64,000 bases of DNA from Fibrisoma montanum (GTDB lineage Bacteria > Bacteroidota > Bacteroidia > Cytophagales > Spirosomataceae), in contig NZ_QXED01000006.1 in the NCBI RefSeq assembly GCF_003583365.1, positions 372,001-436,000 of the forward strand. The letters are read 5' to 3'. This document shows positions 8,269-17,718 of the stretch, piece after piece. The notes below the pieces were generated by a model. The model did not search any database. It was not told where the DNA came from and saw only the letters and a program-made list of their open reading frames with translations. A program made the translations under genes and the position numbers. Each line of letters starts with the position of its first letter. Position 1 is the stretch's first letter.

Positions 8269-9338
8269 ACAGTTACAGGGGATAAAAGGGGTAAAACAAC
8301 GGTAAAATAACCACCATCGTCGCTGACGGTCGGTTCGATCTGGGTTAAGAGACGATATTTAGCTGAAATATTAGCCAACCCAACTCGGTTGGAAGCGACC
8401 CGAACGGATTTCCGCTGCAGGTTATTCCGAACCTGCAACTGACCGGATTCGTCGACCCGGATATCAATAGTCAGCGGACGGCCCACGTGGATAACATTAT
8501 GTTTGACGGCGTTTTCGATCAGCATCTGGAGCGTCAGGGGCGGCAGCTGGTACGTTTCATACGGTGCCGCTACGGCTACGTTCAGCTGAATGCCGGCCCC
8601 GTAGCGGGTTTTCAGCAGGTGGTAATACGACCGCGTGAACGCCAGTTCCGTTTCCAGCGTCGTCAGTTCGCCTTCGTTGGTCTGCAGCAGGTACCGGTAT
8701 ACCTTGGACATCTCATCGACAAACTCCTCGGCTTTGCGGGGTTCGTCGGCGATCAGCGATGAGAGCGAGTTGAGGCTGTTGAACAGAAAGTGTGGGTTTA
8801 CCTGGTTTTTCAGGCTTTCGAACTGGCTTTGCAGATTGGCCTTTTTCAGCTGTTCTTTTTCGAGCATGTTCTCCCGCCATTTGTTGAGCGAGTATACACT
8901 TTCGTAGACGCCTACCGAAACGAGGTTAGCGGCTATGTTGAACAGCATGATCCGTTTGAGCGTGGCGGGGTGAACAGAGTACCCGAACAGATGGAAGTGG
9001 TCGTACAGCCAGAGGCCACCCAGAATGGCCACGGGTGTAACCAGCAGGAACACCAGCAGCAGGAGCAGCACCCGCTGGCCTGTCTGCCGCAGGCCCGGAA
9101 ACCAGCCAACGACACTCTTCGTCAGCGAATCGAGCGAGAAATGACACAGAACGCCGATGGCCAGGTTTAGGGCCGTAGCCCCCACAAACGTCTGCCAGTC
9201 GGCGAGGTAGCGAGGTCCCAGCAGCAGGTAGCTGACCAGCGGAATGAACCACGGAAACAGCAGCAGCATGTGCCACTGCATCCGGGCATTCAGACTGAGC
9301 CACCAGGGTGCCCGCTGTTTGGGAGGAAGTGTCATCAT
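8265..9338 (-). CDS. LytS-type sensor histidine kinase (first of three in tandem)
   Basis: The protein has four membrane segments in its first 150 residues (about 23-41, 50-68, 89-112 and 130-147). A coiled stretch (about 150-178) follows, then the His_kinase domain with H183 in NPHFLFNSLNSLSSLI. The ATP-binding part has the N-box LIENAVKHN. The sensor is membrane-embedded and has no large extracellular domain, so it probably senses through the membrane or through a partner. Four-base overlaps link it to the kinase gene upstream and the regulator gene downstream. Confidence 0.92.
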   Translation of the reverse strand: MMTLPPKQRAPWWLSLNARMQWHMLLLFPWFIPLVSYLLLGPRYLADWQTFVGATALNLAIGVLCHFSLDSLTKSVVGWFPGLRQTGQRVLLLLLVFLLVTPVAILGGLWLYDHFHLFGYSVHPATLKRIMLFNIAANLVSVGVYESVYSLNKWRENMLEKEQLKKANLQSQFESLKNQVNPHFLFNSLNSLSSLIADEPRKAEEFVDEMSKVYRYLLQTNEGELTTLETELAFTRSYYHLLKTRYGAGIQLNVAVAAPYETYQLPPLTLQMLIENAVKHNVIHVGRPLTIDIRVDESGQLQVRNNLQRKSVRVASNRVGLANISAKYRLLTQIEPTVSDDGGYFTVVLPLLSPVTV

Positions 9339-10384
9339 GAAACGGCTACTGATTTAGGCTGACTGATCAGCGGCAGCAGCACGGTAAAGTGCACCCCGTC
9401 GTCGTCGAGCACGATGTTCTGATCGCCCAGCAGGCGGTAACGGGCCGAAATATTCGACAAGCCAACCTGGTTGGACAAGACCTTTACGGTACGTCGCTGC
9501 AGGTTGTTACGTACCATCAACCAGCCCGGTCCGGTCGTTTTGATTTCAATATGAAGTGGGCTGTTAGGCATGGTTGCGTTATGCTTTACGGCGTTTTCGA
9601 CCAGCATTTGAAGCGTTAAAGGTGGTAAATAACTGTCAAAACTGGCCGATTCCACGTCAATACTTACCGAAATGCCCTTTCCGTAGCGCGTATTGAGCAA
9701 ATGCGTGTACGAATAGATAAACCGCAGTTCATTGTCCAATGTTGTCAGCTCCCGTTCGTTGTTCTGAAGCAGATACCGATACACACTTGACATCTCATCC
9801 ACGAACGTTTCGGCTTTCTTCGGATCGTCGGCGATCAGTGATGAGAGCGAGTTGAGGCTGTTGAACAGGAAGTGCGGATTCACCTGGCTCTTGAGCGAAT
9901 CGAACCGCGACTGCCACTGTGCCTTCAGCAACGCTTCCTTTTCGGCATAGGTCTGCTGCCATTCGCGATACAGATAGATGCCTTCGTAGATACCCACGTA
10001 AATGCAGTGGTAGAAAATCTGAATGCCGGTTGTTTCGACGTAATCGAACAGGTCGGGAAACGCCAGCCCTTTCCCGGCCAGCAACCGATGTACCTCTACC
10101 CGCAGCAGTACGGCAAAGTTGACCAGCAGCGGAAACGCCAGCCCAATCCACAGCAGCCGCTCCCTGGTACGTGGCAGTCCCGGAAATCGGCGCTGGATGG
10201 CGCGTACGGTCCAGCGCGTCAGGTTCCAGCAGATATACCCGGCCGTCAGCGCCACGGTATTGAACTGAAGGATGGCGGACAACGCCAGATCAAAATAGAT
10301 ATTCAGCCGGAAGAAGATTGTCCCGAACAGAAAAAGTACAATCGGGCCGAGCACGCGCAATCGGGTATCGTTGTAGTCGTTCAT
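9335..10384 (-). CDS. LytS-type sensor histidine kinase (second of three in tandem)
   Basis: It is a 349-residue paralogue of its neighbours. Membrane segments lie at about 11-27, 36-53, 78-97 and 118-137. The phospho-acceptor is H171 in NPHFLFNSLNSLSSLIADD, and the N-box is LVENAVKHN. The kinase core is nearly the same as in the gene downstream, while the membrane part differs, suggesting duplication followed by sensor divergence. It overlaps the downstream kinase gene by four bases and lies 35 bases after the upstream kinase gene. Confidence 0.92.
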   Translation of the reverse strand: MNDYNDTRLRVLGPIVLFLFGTIFFRLNIYFDLALSAILQFNTVALTAGYICWNLTRWTVRAIQRRFPGLPRTRERLLWIGLAFPLLVNFAVLLRVEVHRLLAGKGLAFPDLFDYVETTGIQIFYHCIYVGIYEGIYLYREWQQTYAEKEALLKAQWQSRFDSLKSQVNPHFLFNSLNSLSSLIADDPKKAETFVDEMSSVYRYLLQNNERELTTLDNELRFIYSYTHLLNTRYGKGISVSIDVESASFDSYLPPLTLQMLVENAVKHNATMPNSPLHIEIKTTGPGWLMVRNNLQRRTVKVLSNQVGLSNISARYRLLGDQNIVLDDDGVHFTVLLPLISQPKSVAVS

Positions 10385-10419
10385 CGGCTTTCGGGTCTGG
10401 GGCTGCCTGGTTCGGTCGG

Positions 10420-11490
10420 TTACGGTGTCAATACACCGGAAACGGTAAGTAAAGGCAGTGTTACCCCGAAATTTACCTCCGTTTGTTCAATACTGACCGG
10501 AGTGTTGCTCAATAACCGATATTTTGCCATCAGGTTGGTCAGTCCCGACCGGTGGGTCTCGAACCGGCGGGTTTTGCGCTGTACGTTATTGACCACCTGC
10601 AACTGCCCCCCCGGCGTTGTGCGGATTGAAATGCAGAGTGGCTTGTCGGCCAGCATAACGTTGTGCTTGATGGCATTATCGACCAGCACCTGAAGACTCA
10701 GCGGGGGTAAACTACTGTCCAGCAACGCCGGATCAATGGCCTGCTCAACCTGCAGGCTACTTCCATGCCGGGTTTGCAGCAGGTTAATATAGGCCGTAAT
10801 AAAATCCAGTTCCGTTCGAAGAGGAACCAGATCGCGGGTATTTGCCTGTAATAAATACCGGTACACCTTCGCCAGCTGATCGACGAACTGTTCGGCCCGT
10901 TCGGTGTCCTCGCCAATCAGCGACGAGAGCGAGTTGAGGCTGTTGAACAGAAAATGCGGATTGATCTGGTTTTTGAGCGTATCGAATTGATGCTGCAGGG
11001 CCTCGCGTTTAAGCAGTTCCGTTTCGGCCTGGTTTTCATGCCACTTCGTATAGGTATAAAGCATGGTCAGGGTGAGACACAGCGATACGTCGAAGACCAA
11101 CCCCAACGCCCAGATTGGCTGCACTGCCCCCCACGAAAACCGGACGCCGGTCAGCGGAAACAGGCTGTACACCCAGACGTTGAAGACCGCCAGCAACACC
11201 GTTAATAAACCCACCAGCACGAGCATCACCAGCGATCGGGGGAGGGTTTGCCGGACATCCGGAAACCACTGGATCGCGCGCCGAACCGTTAAAGTCAGCA
11301 ATATGACTGAAATCCAGTATAGTACGAAGATGATTGCCGTACCCACCACGCACACCCGGGTATCGTCGAAGTACCGCGTTCCGATGAAGTAATAGTTGCC
11401 GAGGGGAAACAGCAACGGCATCATCAGGACGTGGTACCACCACTCCGGTTTGGAGAAAAAGGAAAGTGCGCGGTTAATGAAAACGTTCAT
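10420..11490 (-). CDS. LytS-type sensor histidine kinase (third of three, first in the operon)
   Basis: I chose the ATG at 11490 (MNVFINRALSFFSKPEWWYH) although the frame stays open to 11628. A -7 promoter match lies just upstream, between the two starts. With this start the protein has 356 residues, membrane segments at about 22-38, 46-66, 87-107 and 126-147, and H179 in NPHFLFNSLNSLSSLIGED. Its N-box reads LVDNAIKHN, with aspartate replacing the usual glutamate. It would head an operon of three kinases, one regulator, a small membrane protein and perhaps rsmE. Confidence 0.9.
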   Translation of the reverse strand: MNVFINRALSFFSKPEWWYHVLMMPLLFPLGNYYFIGTRYFDDTRVCVVGTAIIFVLYWISVILLTLTVRRAIQWFPDVRQTLPRSLVMLVLVGLLTVLLAVFNVWVYSLFPLTGVRFSWGAVQPIWALGLVFDVSLCLTLTMLYTYTKWHENQAETELLKREALQHQFDTLKNQINPHFLFNSLNSLSSLIGEDTERAEQFVDQLAKVYRYLLQANTRDLVPLRTELDFITAYINLLQTRHGSSLQVEQAIDPALLDSSLPPLSLQVLVDNAIKHNVMLADKPLCISIRTTPGGQLQVVNNVQRKTRRFETHRSGLTNLMAKYRLLSNTPVSIEQTEVNFGVTLPLLTVSGVLTP

Positions 11491-11502
11491 ACTGACTATT
11501 AT

Positions 11503-11510
11503 CAAATTTA
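11503..11510 (-). promoter_or_regulatory. Candidate -7 element for the kinase/regulator operon
   Basis: TAAATTTG on the minus strand is an exact TAnnTTTG match, 12 bases before the ATG at 11490. This would leave a very short leader and supports that start. No well-spaced TTG -33 element is evident. Confidence 0.4.
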
Positions 11511-11630
11511 ACAGAATTCGGCAAAACATCCGCCCGGGCGAATGCATGAACTGCGTATCTGCCCGGATGAATTGAGGATAAACCCTGATGAGTTGTATCC
11601 CGTTTGTCACAACGGTGATGGCCATCATAA

Positions 11631-11662
11631 AAAACTCCCCGGCGACAGGGTCGCCGGGGAGT
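11631..11662 (-). terminator. Terminator after the beta-barrel gene
   Basis: ACTCCCCGGCGA (11634-11645) pairs perfectly with TCGCCGGGGAGT (11651-11662) around a 5-base loop. On the minus strand it is followed by a run of T. It ends the transcript of the gene at 11694-12224. Confidence 0.88.
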
Positions 11663-11693
11663 CAGCCTTCTATCCAAACTCTATGTAGTAATC

Positions 11694-12224
11694 CTAGAAT
11701 TTTGCGCTCAGGCCAAGTTTCAGGGCTGCGATTCCGTAGCCTACTTCGCCGAACACCCCAAATTTTTCGCTGAACCGGTAGCGGCTCCCGATGTGCAGAC
11801 CCAGGAACAGGCCGCTGTTGTAGGGGTTGTAGTAGTTGTCTGCATAGCCGGTGTTATCCTTGTACGAAGCGGCCCGGAAGCCCAGTGATACCCCGGCGTA
11901 CGGGTCAAATTTATCGTTGCTGATGTTCAGCAGTTCCCCGGCATGGTACGAAGCCCGGGCACCGATGTACATGAAGGTGTAGTTCCACTTGTAGCCACCG
12001 TAGTTGTAGCCGTAGCGGGCGAAGTCGAACGAGCCCCCAACGCTGATCTGATCGGTAATGCCTTTTTCGAATGAAGCACCAATGGGCAAGCCGCCGGCTG
12101 TGTACGCTCCCAGACCGATACCGACATTCAGGAGGTTATCGCCGTTTTTGTACGACTGAGCAAAGGCGCTGGTTGCAAAGGCGCTCAGGAACAGCGCAGT
12201 AGCGAGGGTAAGTAGTTGTTTCAT
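11694..12224 (-). CDS. Small outer-membrane beta-barrel protein
   Basis: The 176-residue product has a clear signal peptide (MKQLLTLATALFLSAFATSAFAQ). The mature part alternates polar and hydrophobic residues and is rich in glycine and tyrosine (GIGLGAYTAGGLPIG, YGYNYGGYKWNYTF, SLGFRAASYKDN). It ends LKLGLSAKF with a C-terminal phenylalanine, as expected for an outer-membrane barrel of roughly eight strands. The family resembles small OmpA/OmpW-like or DUF6646-type barrels of Bacteroidota; its role is unknown. A strong terminator follows. The 208 bases upstream of it (12225-12432) hold no further gene that I can see. Confidence 0.75.
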   Translation of the reverse strand: MKQLLTLATALFLSAFATSAFAQSYKNGDNLLNVGIGLGAYTAGGLPIGASFEKGITDQISVGGSFDFARYGYNYGGYKWNYTFMYIGARASYHAGELLNISNDKFDPYAGVSLGFRAASYKDNTGYADNYYNPYNSGLFLGLHIGSRYRFSEKFGVFGEVGYGIAALKLGLSAKF

Positions 12225-12432
12225 TGTAGTTGTTGCTGGTTAAAAAAGAGGAAGATTCTGTTTGTTTTTTGTGTTTGACGATACAAAGGTGGTGGGCAAA
12301 GCGCGCGTCTGCCATATAAATTCACCTCAAGTGCTTCCTTTCCTGTATGAATTGTTATCTGTTGCATTTGAACCGGCAGGAAAGCTCAGGCGATACGGGC
12401 TGGTTGCCGGATAGGCCACGCCGTCGAACGCA

Positions 12433-13620
12433 TTACACCGTCAGATTATCCATGTATTTCTGGCCCGAGCCGGTGTTCAGCAACAGGACGTGTTCGTGCG
12501 GCTGAATCCAGCCCTGTTCCTTCAGCTGGAGCAAAGCTGCCCAAAGTGCGCCCCCTTCGGGCGCGACAAAGAGCCCTTCGTGCCGGGCCAGCGCCCGGGT
12601 TCCCGCCAGCAGCGCATTTTCGGAAACGGCGAGGGCGGTTCCCTTCGACTCCCGCAAAGCAGCCAGGATCAGCGGCTCACCGATGGGTCTGGGAACCGCC
12701 AGGCCATTGGCCAGGGTAGGCCGCCCTTCATAGTGTTTGCTGTTGGGTTGAAGCCCCCGGTACGTAGCCACCACGGGACAACACTGATCGGATTGAACCG
12801 CAACCAGGCGAGGCAGGGCCTGGTTCGGTGCGAGCCAGCCTAACGCCTGCATTTCGCGGAAGGCTTTCCAGATTCCCACGAGTCCGGTGCCGCCACCAGT
12901 CGGGTACAATATTACGTCGGGCAGTTGCCAGTTCAGTTGCTCGGCTATTTCATACCCCATCGTTTTCTTGCCTTCCAGCCGGTAGGGTTCTTTCAGCGTC
13001 GATACGTCGAAATAACGGCCATCCCGGTTCAGCGTCTGGACTTCGGCGGCACAGTCGTTGATAAGACCGTCGACCTCAATGAGCCGGGCATTGTAGAATC
13101 GGCATTCATCCTTGAACGAGTCCGGTGTGTGACGGGGCATGACCACAACCGCTTCCAGGCCCGCCCGGGCGCAATAGGCCGCCATAGCCACCCCCGCATT
13201 ACCGGCGGTTGGAATAATGCAGGCCTGTTCGCCGTTTTCTTTGGCCTTGGAGATGGCCATGCTCAACCCCCTGGCTTTGAAAGAGCCCGTAGGATTCAGC
13301 CCCTCATCTTTCAGAGTCACCCGCTCCAGGCCCGTCAGAGAAGCCAGCCGATCCAGTGTAAGCAGCGGGGTGAAGCCCTCGCCCAGACTCACCTGGTGTT
13401 GGGGGTCCAAAACCGGCAGTACCTCCCAGTAGCGCCACATCGTGGCGGGCCGGGCCAGCAAGTCGGCGGGGCGGAATCGGTCCGGGGCCAGATCATAGCG
13501 GCTCAACAAAGGCATGCGGCAGCACGCTGAAAGCGTTTGACGGATGAAGGCAGACTGTTCCTGGCCACACTGGGAACAGTGTAACGCCTGAAGCAGAGAA
13601 CGGGGCTGGGTCGCGGTCAT
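12433..13620 (-). CDS. thrC: Threonine synthase (PLP-dependent, fold type II)
   Basis: Threonine synthase converts O-phosphohomoserine to threonine. The N-terminus has a zinc-ribbon-like pair (C15, C18 and C33/C34). The PLP lysine is K115 in NPTGSFKARG. The phosphate-binding loop is PTGGGTGLVG near residue 240. The C-terminal segment VAPEGGALWAAL is typical. The organisation matches the plant/archaeal class of threonine synthase. Related fold II enzymes such as diaminopropionate lyase or cysteate synthase cannot be excluded. The LysR gene 68 bases upstream may control it; no hom or thrB gene is near. Confidence 0.78.
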   Translation of the reverse strand: MTATQPRSLLQALHCSQCGQEQSAFIRQTLSACCRMPLLSRYDLAPDRFRPADLLARPATMWRYWEVLPVLDPQHQVSLGEGFTPLLTLDRLASLTGLERVTLKDEGLNPTGSFKARGLSMAISKAKENGEQACIIPTAGNAGVAMAAYCARAGLEAVVVMPRHTPDSFKDECRFYNARLIEVDGLINDCAAEVQTLNRDGRYFDVSTLKEPYRLEGKKTMGYEIAEQLNWQLPDVILYPTGGGTGLVGIWKAFREMQALGWLAPNQALPRLVAVQSDQCCPVVATYRGLQPNSKHYEGRPTLANGLAVPRPIGEPLILAALRESKGTALAVSENALLAGTRALARHEGLFVAPEGGALWAALLQLKEQGWIQPHEHVLLLNTGSGQKYMDNLTV

Positions 13621-13688
13621 GATTTTTCGGTTACGAGCCGAAAATTGTCTGCTCGCAGGGCCACAGGCAAATAGCGTTTGGGTATGGG

Positions 13689-14594
13689 TTATTCCCGGAG
13701 CGCATAATGGCGTTCCATAAACCGAATAAAGGTGTTGACCAGCGCGTTGTTTTCAGTGCCTTTTCGCTGAATGAAGGAAAATGTCCGATGGATCGTTACG
13801 TCCTCAATCGGCACATGAATCAGCTCTCCCCTGACCAGTTCTTTCTGAATGGCCCGCTTCGGCAGAAAAGCGAGGCAGGTATCGGCCAGCACAAAATTTT
13901 TCAAGGCTTCGGTGCCCCCTAACCGAATCCGAATGGCGAGAGAAGCCAGGTGTATCCCCCACTGTCCCAAGGCATTCTCGACCGCCCTCAACGTACCGGA
14001 CCCGGATTCGCGCAACGCTACAGGAATGTCAGGCAAGTCGCGAACGGCCAGTCGTCGGTCTTTCAGGGGGCTGTTGGCTGAGCAAACCGCTACCACCTCG
14101 TCGGTCATAAACGGTGTATAGGTCAGGGTGTTGACAGGGTTCAGGCCTTCAACAATCCCCAGATCGATCTCATGATCGAGGAGCGCCTGCCGGATATTCG
14201 CCGAATTCCGGTTGAGCACATTAATCTGCACCTGCGGATATGCCTGCAGATACGCCGACAGCACGGGCGGTAATACGTACAGGCTGATCGTCGTGCTGCC
14301 ACCAATGGCGAGTTTGGTGGGTGGAAAAAACGTGTCGTTCAGCAGCCGCAGTTCCTGATGGAGCTGCTGTTGTACCTGCCAGACGTCGGTCAGTTTAGTG
14401 TACAGCAGTTGACCGGCCTGGGTCAGGCTGATGGAGTTACCGTGGCGTTCGAAGAGGGCGGTTTTATAGAAATGTTCGAGGGCCTTGATCTGTTTACTGA
14501 TGGCCGACTGGCTGATGAACAACGTCTGGCTTGCCTTCGTAAAGCTCCGCAGGCGGGCAACTTCCATGAACATTTGGTGTTGAAGTGATAACAC
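13689..14594 (-). CDS. LysR family transcriptional regulator
   Basis: Residues 1-60 are a winged helix-turn-helix (MEVARLRSFTKASQTLFISQSAISKQIKALE), which is the standard LysR DNA-binding domain. Residues 90-300 are the periplasmic-binding-protein-like effector domain (TKLAIGGSTTISLYVLPPVL at its start). The length of 301 residues is normal. The sequence resembles the CysB/CbbR-like group but the effector cannot be read from it. It is in the same direction as the downstream threonine synthase-like gene, so it may regulate that gene or be co-transcribed with it. Confidence 0.92.
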   Translation of the reverse strand: MLSLQHQMFMEVARLRSFTKASQTLFISQSAISKQIKALEHFYKTALFERHGNSISLTQAGQLLYTKLTDVWQVQQQLHQELRLLNDTFFPPTKLAIGGSTTISLYVLPPVLSAYLQAYPQVQINVLNRNSANIRQALLDHEIDLGIVEGLNPVNTLTYTPFMTDEVVAVCSANSPLKDRRLAVRDLPDIPVALRESGSGTLRAVENALGQWGIHLASLAIRIRLGGTEALKNFVLADTCLAFLPKRAIQKELVRGELIHVPIEDVTIHRTFSFIQRKGTENNALVNTFIRFMERHYALRE

Positions 14595-14727
14595 GGAATC
14601 AATCAGGTTAAAGCGGATCAGCTACACGACAAACAGGGAAGAAAAGCCCTCAGAAAACTTCAAAGTACGGATTTTGCCGGTCATTAAAAAGCGCTGAGTG
14701 TGGCTTTTCAAAGCAATCAGGGTAAGG

Positions 14728-16626
14728 TTATAGCCACTCCCACGCGCTTTGGTACGTGTTGAGGGCTTCAGCGTAAGCGATAAAATCGGCGTAGAACGGC
14801 AGCCCGGCCAACGTAGCGCTATCGCCGACGATCACGAGTTTTTTGCGGGCCCGCGTCATCGCTACGTTCATGCGCCGGATGTCCGACAGAAAGCCAATAT
14901 CACCTTCGGCATTGCTGCGGACCATCGAGATATAGACGATATCCCGCTCCTGCCCCTGAAAACTGTCGATGGTGTTGACCGAAATAGCATGGCCATACGG
15001 CCGTAATTCCGGCGTGTTCGCGATCTGCTCGTTCAGCAGACTGACCTGCTGTTTGTAGGGCGAAATGACGGCGATGGTCGGGAAGCTCTGCGGTACGTAC
15101 CGCGTACTGAGGTCGGTAACGAGCTGGGTCAGATGCCTGACCAATAGAGCCGCTTCTTCGGGATTGGTGGAGCTGGTACCGTCGAGCTTTTCGTCGAAAC
15201 CGCAACCGGCCGTATCCACAAACACTAGCGACGTATCGCCGTCGAACAGCGCATGGCGGGCTACCGACGCGTGGGCCTTGAGGCTGTTTTCGTAAAACAC
15301 CTGCGACGAATACCCCATGATATGCTCGTGCATCCGGTACTGTTCGTCAAGCCGCGAAACGGCTTCGGGGTGCAGGGCCACGCATTTTTCGAGCAGGGTC
15401 TCACTCAACCCACGCCGGGCCGCTTCGGGCGATTTGATGGTCGGGGGCAGTTGACAGTGATCGCCGGCCAGGACGACTTTCTGCGCTTTCAGAATTGGAA
15501 TCCAGCAGGCCGGTTCGAGGGCCTGCCCCGCTTCGTCGATGACGACGGTATGATACGTCAGATTACGGACGGTGTAGTGGTTGGCACCCACCAGCGTTGC
15601 GGTGATGACCTGCGCCCGGGCAATCAGATCGTCGATGACGTACTGTTCCGAATTGGCGACCTCCTTCATGATCCGGTGGGCTTCATCGAAGAGGGCTTTC
15701 CGTTGCTCGCGTTCGGCTTTCCCAAACTGACGCTTGTATTTATGCGCCATGTTCCGAAATTCATTCGCCTGTTTCTTCAGCTTTTTGGCTTCCTTCATAT
15801 ACGGGTGTTCGCTCACCTTATGGTCCAGCGTAAGGGCCATCAGCCGCTCCGAAACCCGGGCCGGGTTGCCAACCCGCAGTACGTTTATTCCCTGGTCGTG
15901 CAGTCGCTCGCTCAGCAGATCGACGGCGGTGTTGCTGGGAGCCACCACCAGCACTTTCTGGTTGTCCTGCCCGATCAGCGCTTTAATGGCCTGCACGACC
16001 GTAGTGGTTTTGCCCGTTCCCGGGGGGCCGTGTACGATTGCCAGTTCGTTGGCCGCCAGAATCTTGTTGACGGCCGCAACCTGGCTGGGATTCAGCTGGG
16101 GCAGCAGACGTTCAGGAACATCCGGGTGGAACGTCGGCGACTGCTGGCCGGTCAGAATGCTGATGAGCCGATGGGACGATTTTTCGCTTTGTGTATTGGC
16201 CGTTTTAAGGGCCTGCTCCATTTCGTCGTAGCTGTTGTCGTCGAACAGCAGCTCAACCCCCAGCTTTCCATCGCGCGACCAGTCGGGGAGTTCATCGGTC
16301 CGCAGGCTGAGTTTAAGCCGATTGCCACTCTGGTGTGAAATGGTGCCTTCGATGCGGTCGATTTTCGGATCGTGGTTGCTGAACAGGACAGCGGGCATGC
16401 CGAACCGGAATTGATGCGGAATCTCCTGGTGCGTAGTGCGTTCAAGTTCGACGGTCAAGTAGTCACCCCGGCCCAGCTCCGAGCCCCGGATGGCAATTGG
16501 ATACCAGGTTAACCCGTTGGCCCGGCGTTCGGCAACGGAGGTAGTTTGGGTGAGTTTTTGATATTGATTCCGGTCTTCGTCTCGTTCGAGCTTTAGTAGG
16601 TCAAGCAGCTGGTTGAAATAATTCAT
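14728..16626 (-). CDS. UPF1/SMUBP2-like superfamily 1B helicase
   Basis: The 632-residue protein carries a full SF1 motif set: Walker A GPPGTGKTT near 200-208, VIDEAGQALE (motif II), LAGDHCQLPPTI (motif III), DEQYRMHEHIM (motif IV region), SVNTIDSFQGQERDIV (motif V) and NVAMTRARKKLVIVGD (motif VI). The N-terminal 180 residues form the 1B and stalk region of the IGHMBP2/UPF1 type. Such proteins unwind DNA or RNA in the 5'-3' direction. Bacterial members of this subtype are common in Bacteroidota and their substrate is not established. The ATG at 16626 is preferred over a TTG at 16632. Confidence 0.9.
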   Translation of the reverse strand: MNYFNQLLDLLKLERDEDRNQYQKLTQTTSVAERRANGLTWYPIAIRGSELGRGDYLTVELERTTHQEIPHQFRFGMPAVLFSNHDPKIDRIEGTISHQSGNRLKLSLRTDELPDWSRDGKLGVELLFDDNSYDEMEQALKTANTQSEKSSHRLISILTGQQSPTFHPDVPERLLPQLNPSQVAAVNKILAANELAIVHGPPGTGKTTTVVQAIKALIGQDNQKVLVVAPSNTAVDLLSERLHDQGINVLRVGNPARVSERLMALTLDHKVSEHPYMKEAKKLKKQANEFRNMAHKYKRQFGKAEREQRKALFDEAHRIMKEVANSEQYVIDDLIARAQVITATLVGANHYTVRNLTYHTVVIDEAGQALEPACWIPILKAQKVVLAGDHCQLPPTIKSPEAARRGLSETLLEKCVALHPEAVSRLDEQYRMHEHIMGYSSQVFYENSLKAHASVARHALFDGDTSLVFVDTAGCGFDEKLDGTSSTNPEEAALLVRHLTQLVTDLSTRYVPQSFPTIAVISPYKQQVSLLNEQIANTPELRPYGHAISVNTIDSFQGQERDIVYISMVRSNAEGDIGFLSDIRRMNVAMTRARKKLVIVGDSATLAGLPFYADFIAYAEALNTYQSAWEWL

Positions 16627-16629
16627 GTA

Positions 16630-16659
16630 CAAAGATCCTTATTTACCAGCAATCCTCAA
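16630..16659 (-). promoter_or_regulatory. Promoter of the UPF1-like helicase gene
   Basis: On the minus strand TTG (16659-16657) is followed after 19 bases by GATCTTTG (16637-16630), one mismatch from TAnnTTTG. The element ends only three bases before the ATG, so transcription would give an almost leaderless mRNA. Confidence 0.45.
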
Positions 16660-17141
16660 TTTTCCTGAACTAGCCTGACCGCAGTACCGGCGGCCGCTGC
16701 CAGGTAAGGCCAATCGGTCCGGAGGTTCAGGTACCCATTGACCTTGCTGAAGCCCTTCTGTTAAGGCAATGCAAGCCGGCAGACACACATTTCGTACAGC
16801 CAGATCACCCATTCAGCGGTTATCCGCGGCACTTCATACCAATTTAGTTGATCTGCCTGCCTGTATTTTGGATGTTTGTATCCGTTGGCTACCCACACGA
16901 AGACGTTCCATACATTCCAGAAAGTACTGCAGCCTATGGGCGGGTAGGATTATTAGGCATTAAAATTGCCTTGTTCAATGATGATAGACTAAAGACTCAT
17001 CCGAAAAACAAGGATTGGCTGTCGAGCGGTCAGTAACCGATGCCGTAATTTTTTTTGACATCCCTTACAACCCTTTCCGCTTAAAAAGGCTCTTTACAAG
17101 CACACATAGACTCTTTACGTTAACCAGAAACACTCCACATC
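16660..17141. other. Gene-poor intergenic stretch
   Basis: About 480 bases between the helicase gene and the first cupin gene. I see two short open frames (16769-16963 and 16848-17036), but neither has a recognisable motif or plausible start context. The second half is more AT-rich than its surroundings. It presumably contains the cupin promoter, but I could not identify a convincing -33/-7 pair. Confidence 0.4.
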
Positions 17142-17711
17142 ATGGTCACTCAGGGAAGACACGTTCTGAGAACAATACGAAATCCGATCGCCCGGGACTA
17201 TATTACCTTTATCGAGACCAGCAGCGAGAGCAAGGGGCAGCATACGTTACTTGAAGTGATTCTCCCCCCGAACGGCAACGTACCGGCCCATGCCCAGCAC
17301 CAGCACGAAGAAACTTTCACGTGTGTGGAGGGCGAACTGACGCTCCTGATCAACAGACAGTACGTTCACCTGAAGTCCGGCGAGTCGGTAACCATCCTGC
17401 CCGGAACACGGCACCGCATCACGAACCGGTCCGCTCAGCCCTGCCAGTTTCGGTGGGAAATCGCTCCGGGCTGCCCCAACTTCGAGCAATCGATCCAGAT
17501 TGCGTATGGTCTGGCCTGCGACGGCCAATACAGTCACCGGACGGGCGTTCCGAGGAATCCGTTCGCGATGGGCTACCTCTATACGCTCGACGATGCGGGA
17601 TTACCCCGCTGGCTGCTGCTGGCGGCTCCGGTCATGCGCTGGCTGTCCCGTAAAGCGGTAGAAAAAGGGGTTGCTGCCACCCTGCATCGGCGGTACGTCA
17701 TGATTCGCTAA
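17142..17711 (+). CDS. Cupin-domain protein
   Basis: The 189-residue protein has one cupin beta-barrel at about 30-110. The metal-binding histidines and glutamate are visible in HAQHQHEETF (motif 1). Motif 2 is LPGTRHRI-like (TILPGTRHRITN). The C-terminal third (about 130-189) is basic and partly hydrophobic (PRWLLLAAPVMRWLSRKAVEKG) and is an add-on to the cupin fold. Function is not predictable. A 44-residue open frame and a terminator follow. Confidence 0.8.
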   Translation: MVTQGRHVLRTIRNPIARDYITFIETSSESKGQHTLLEVILPPNGNVPAHAQHQHEETFTCVEGELTLLINRQYVHLKSGESVTILPGTRHRITNRSAQPCQFRWEIAPGCPNFEQSIQIAYGLACDGQYSHRTGVPRNPFAMGYLYTLDDAGLPRWLLLAAPVMRWLSRKAVEKGVAATLHRRYVMIR

Positions 17712-17718
17712 CAACACT

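Noticed and set aside
15253-16338. 361-codon plus-strand frame
   Set aside because: It is antisense to the UPF1-like helicase and has no motif of its own.
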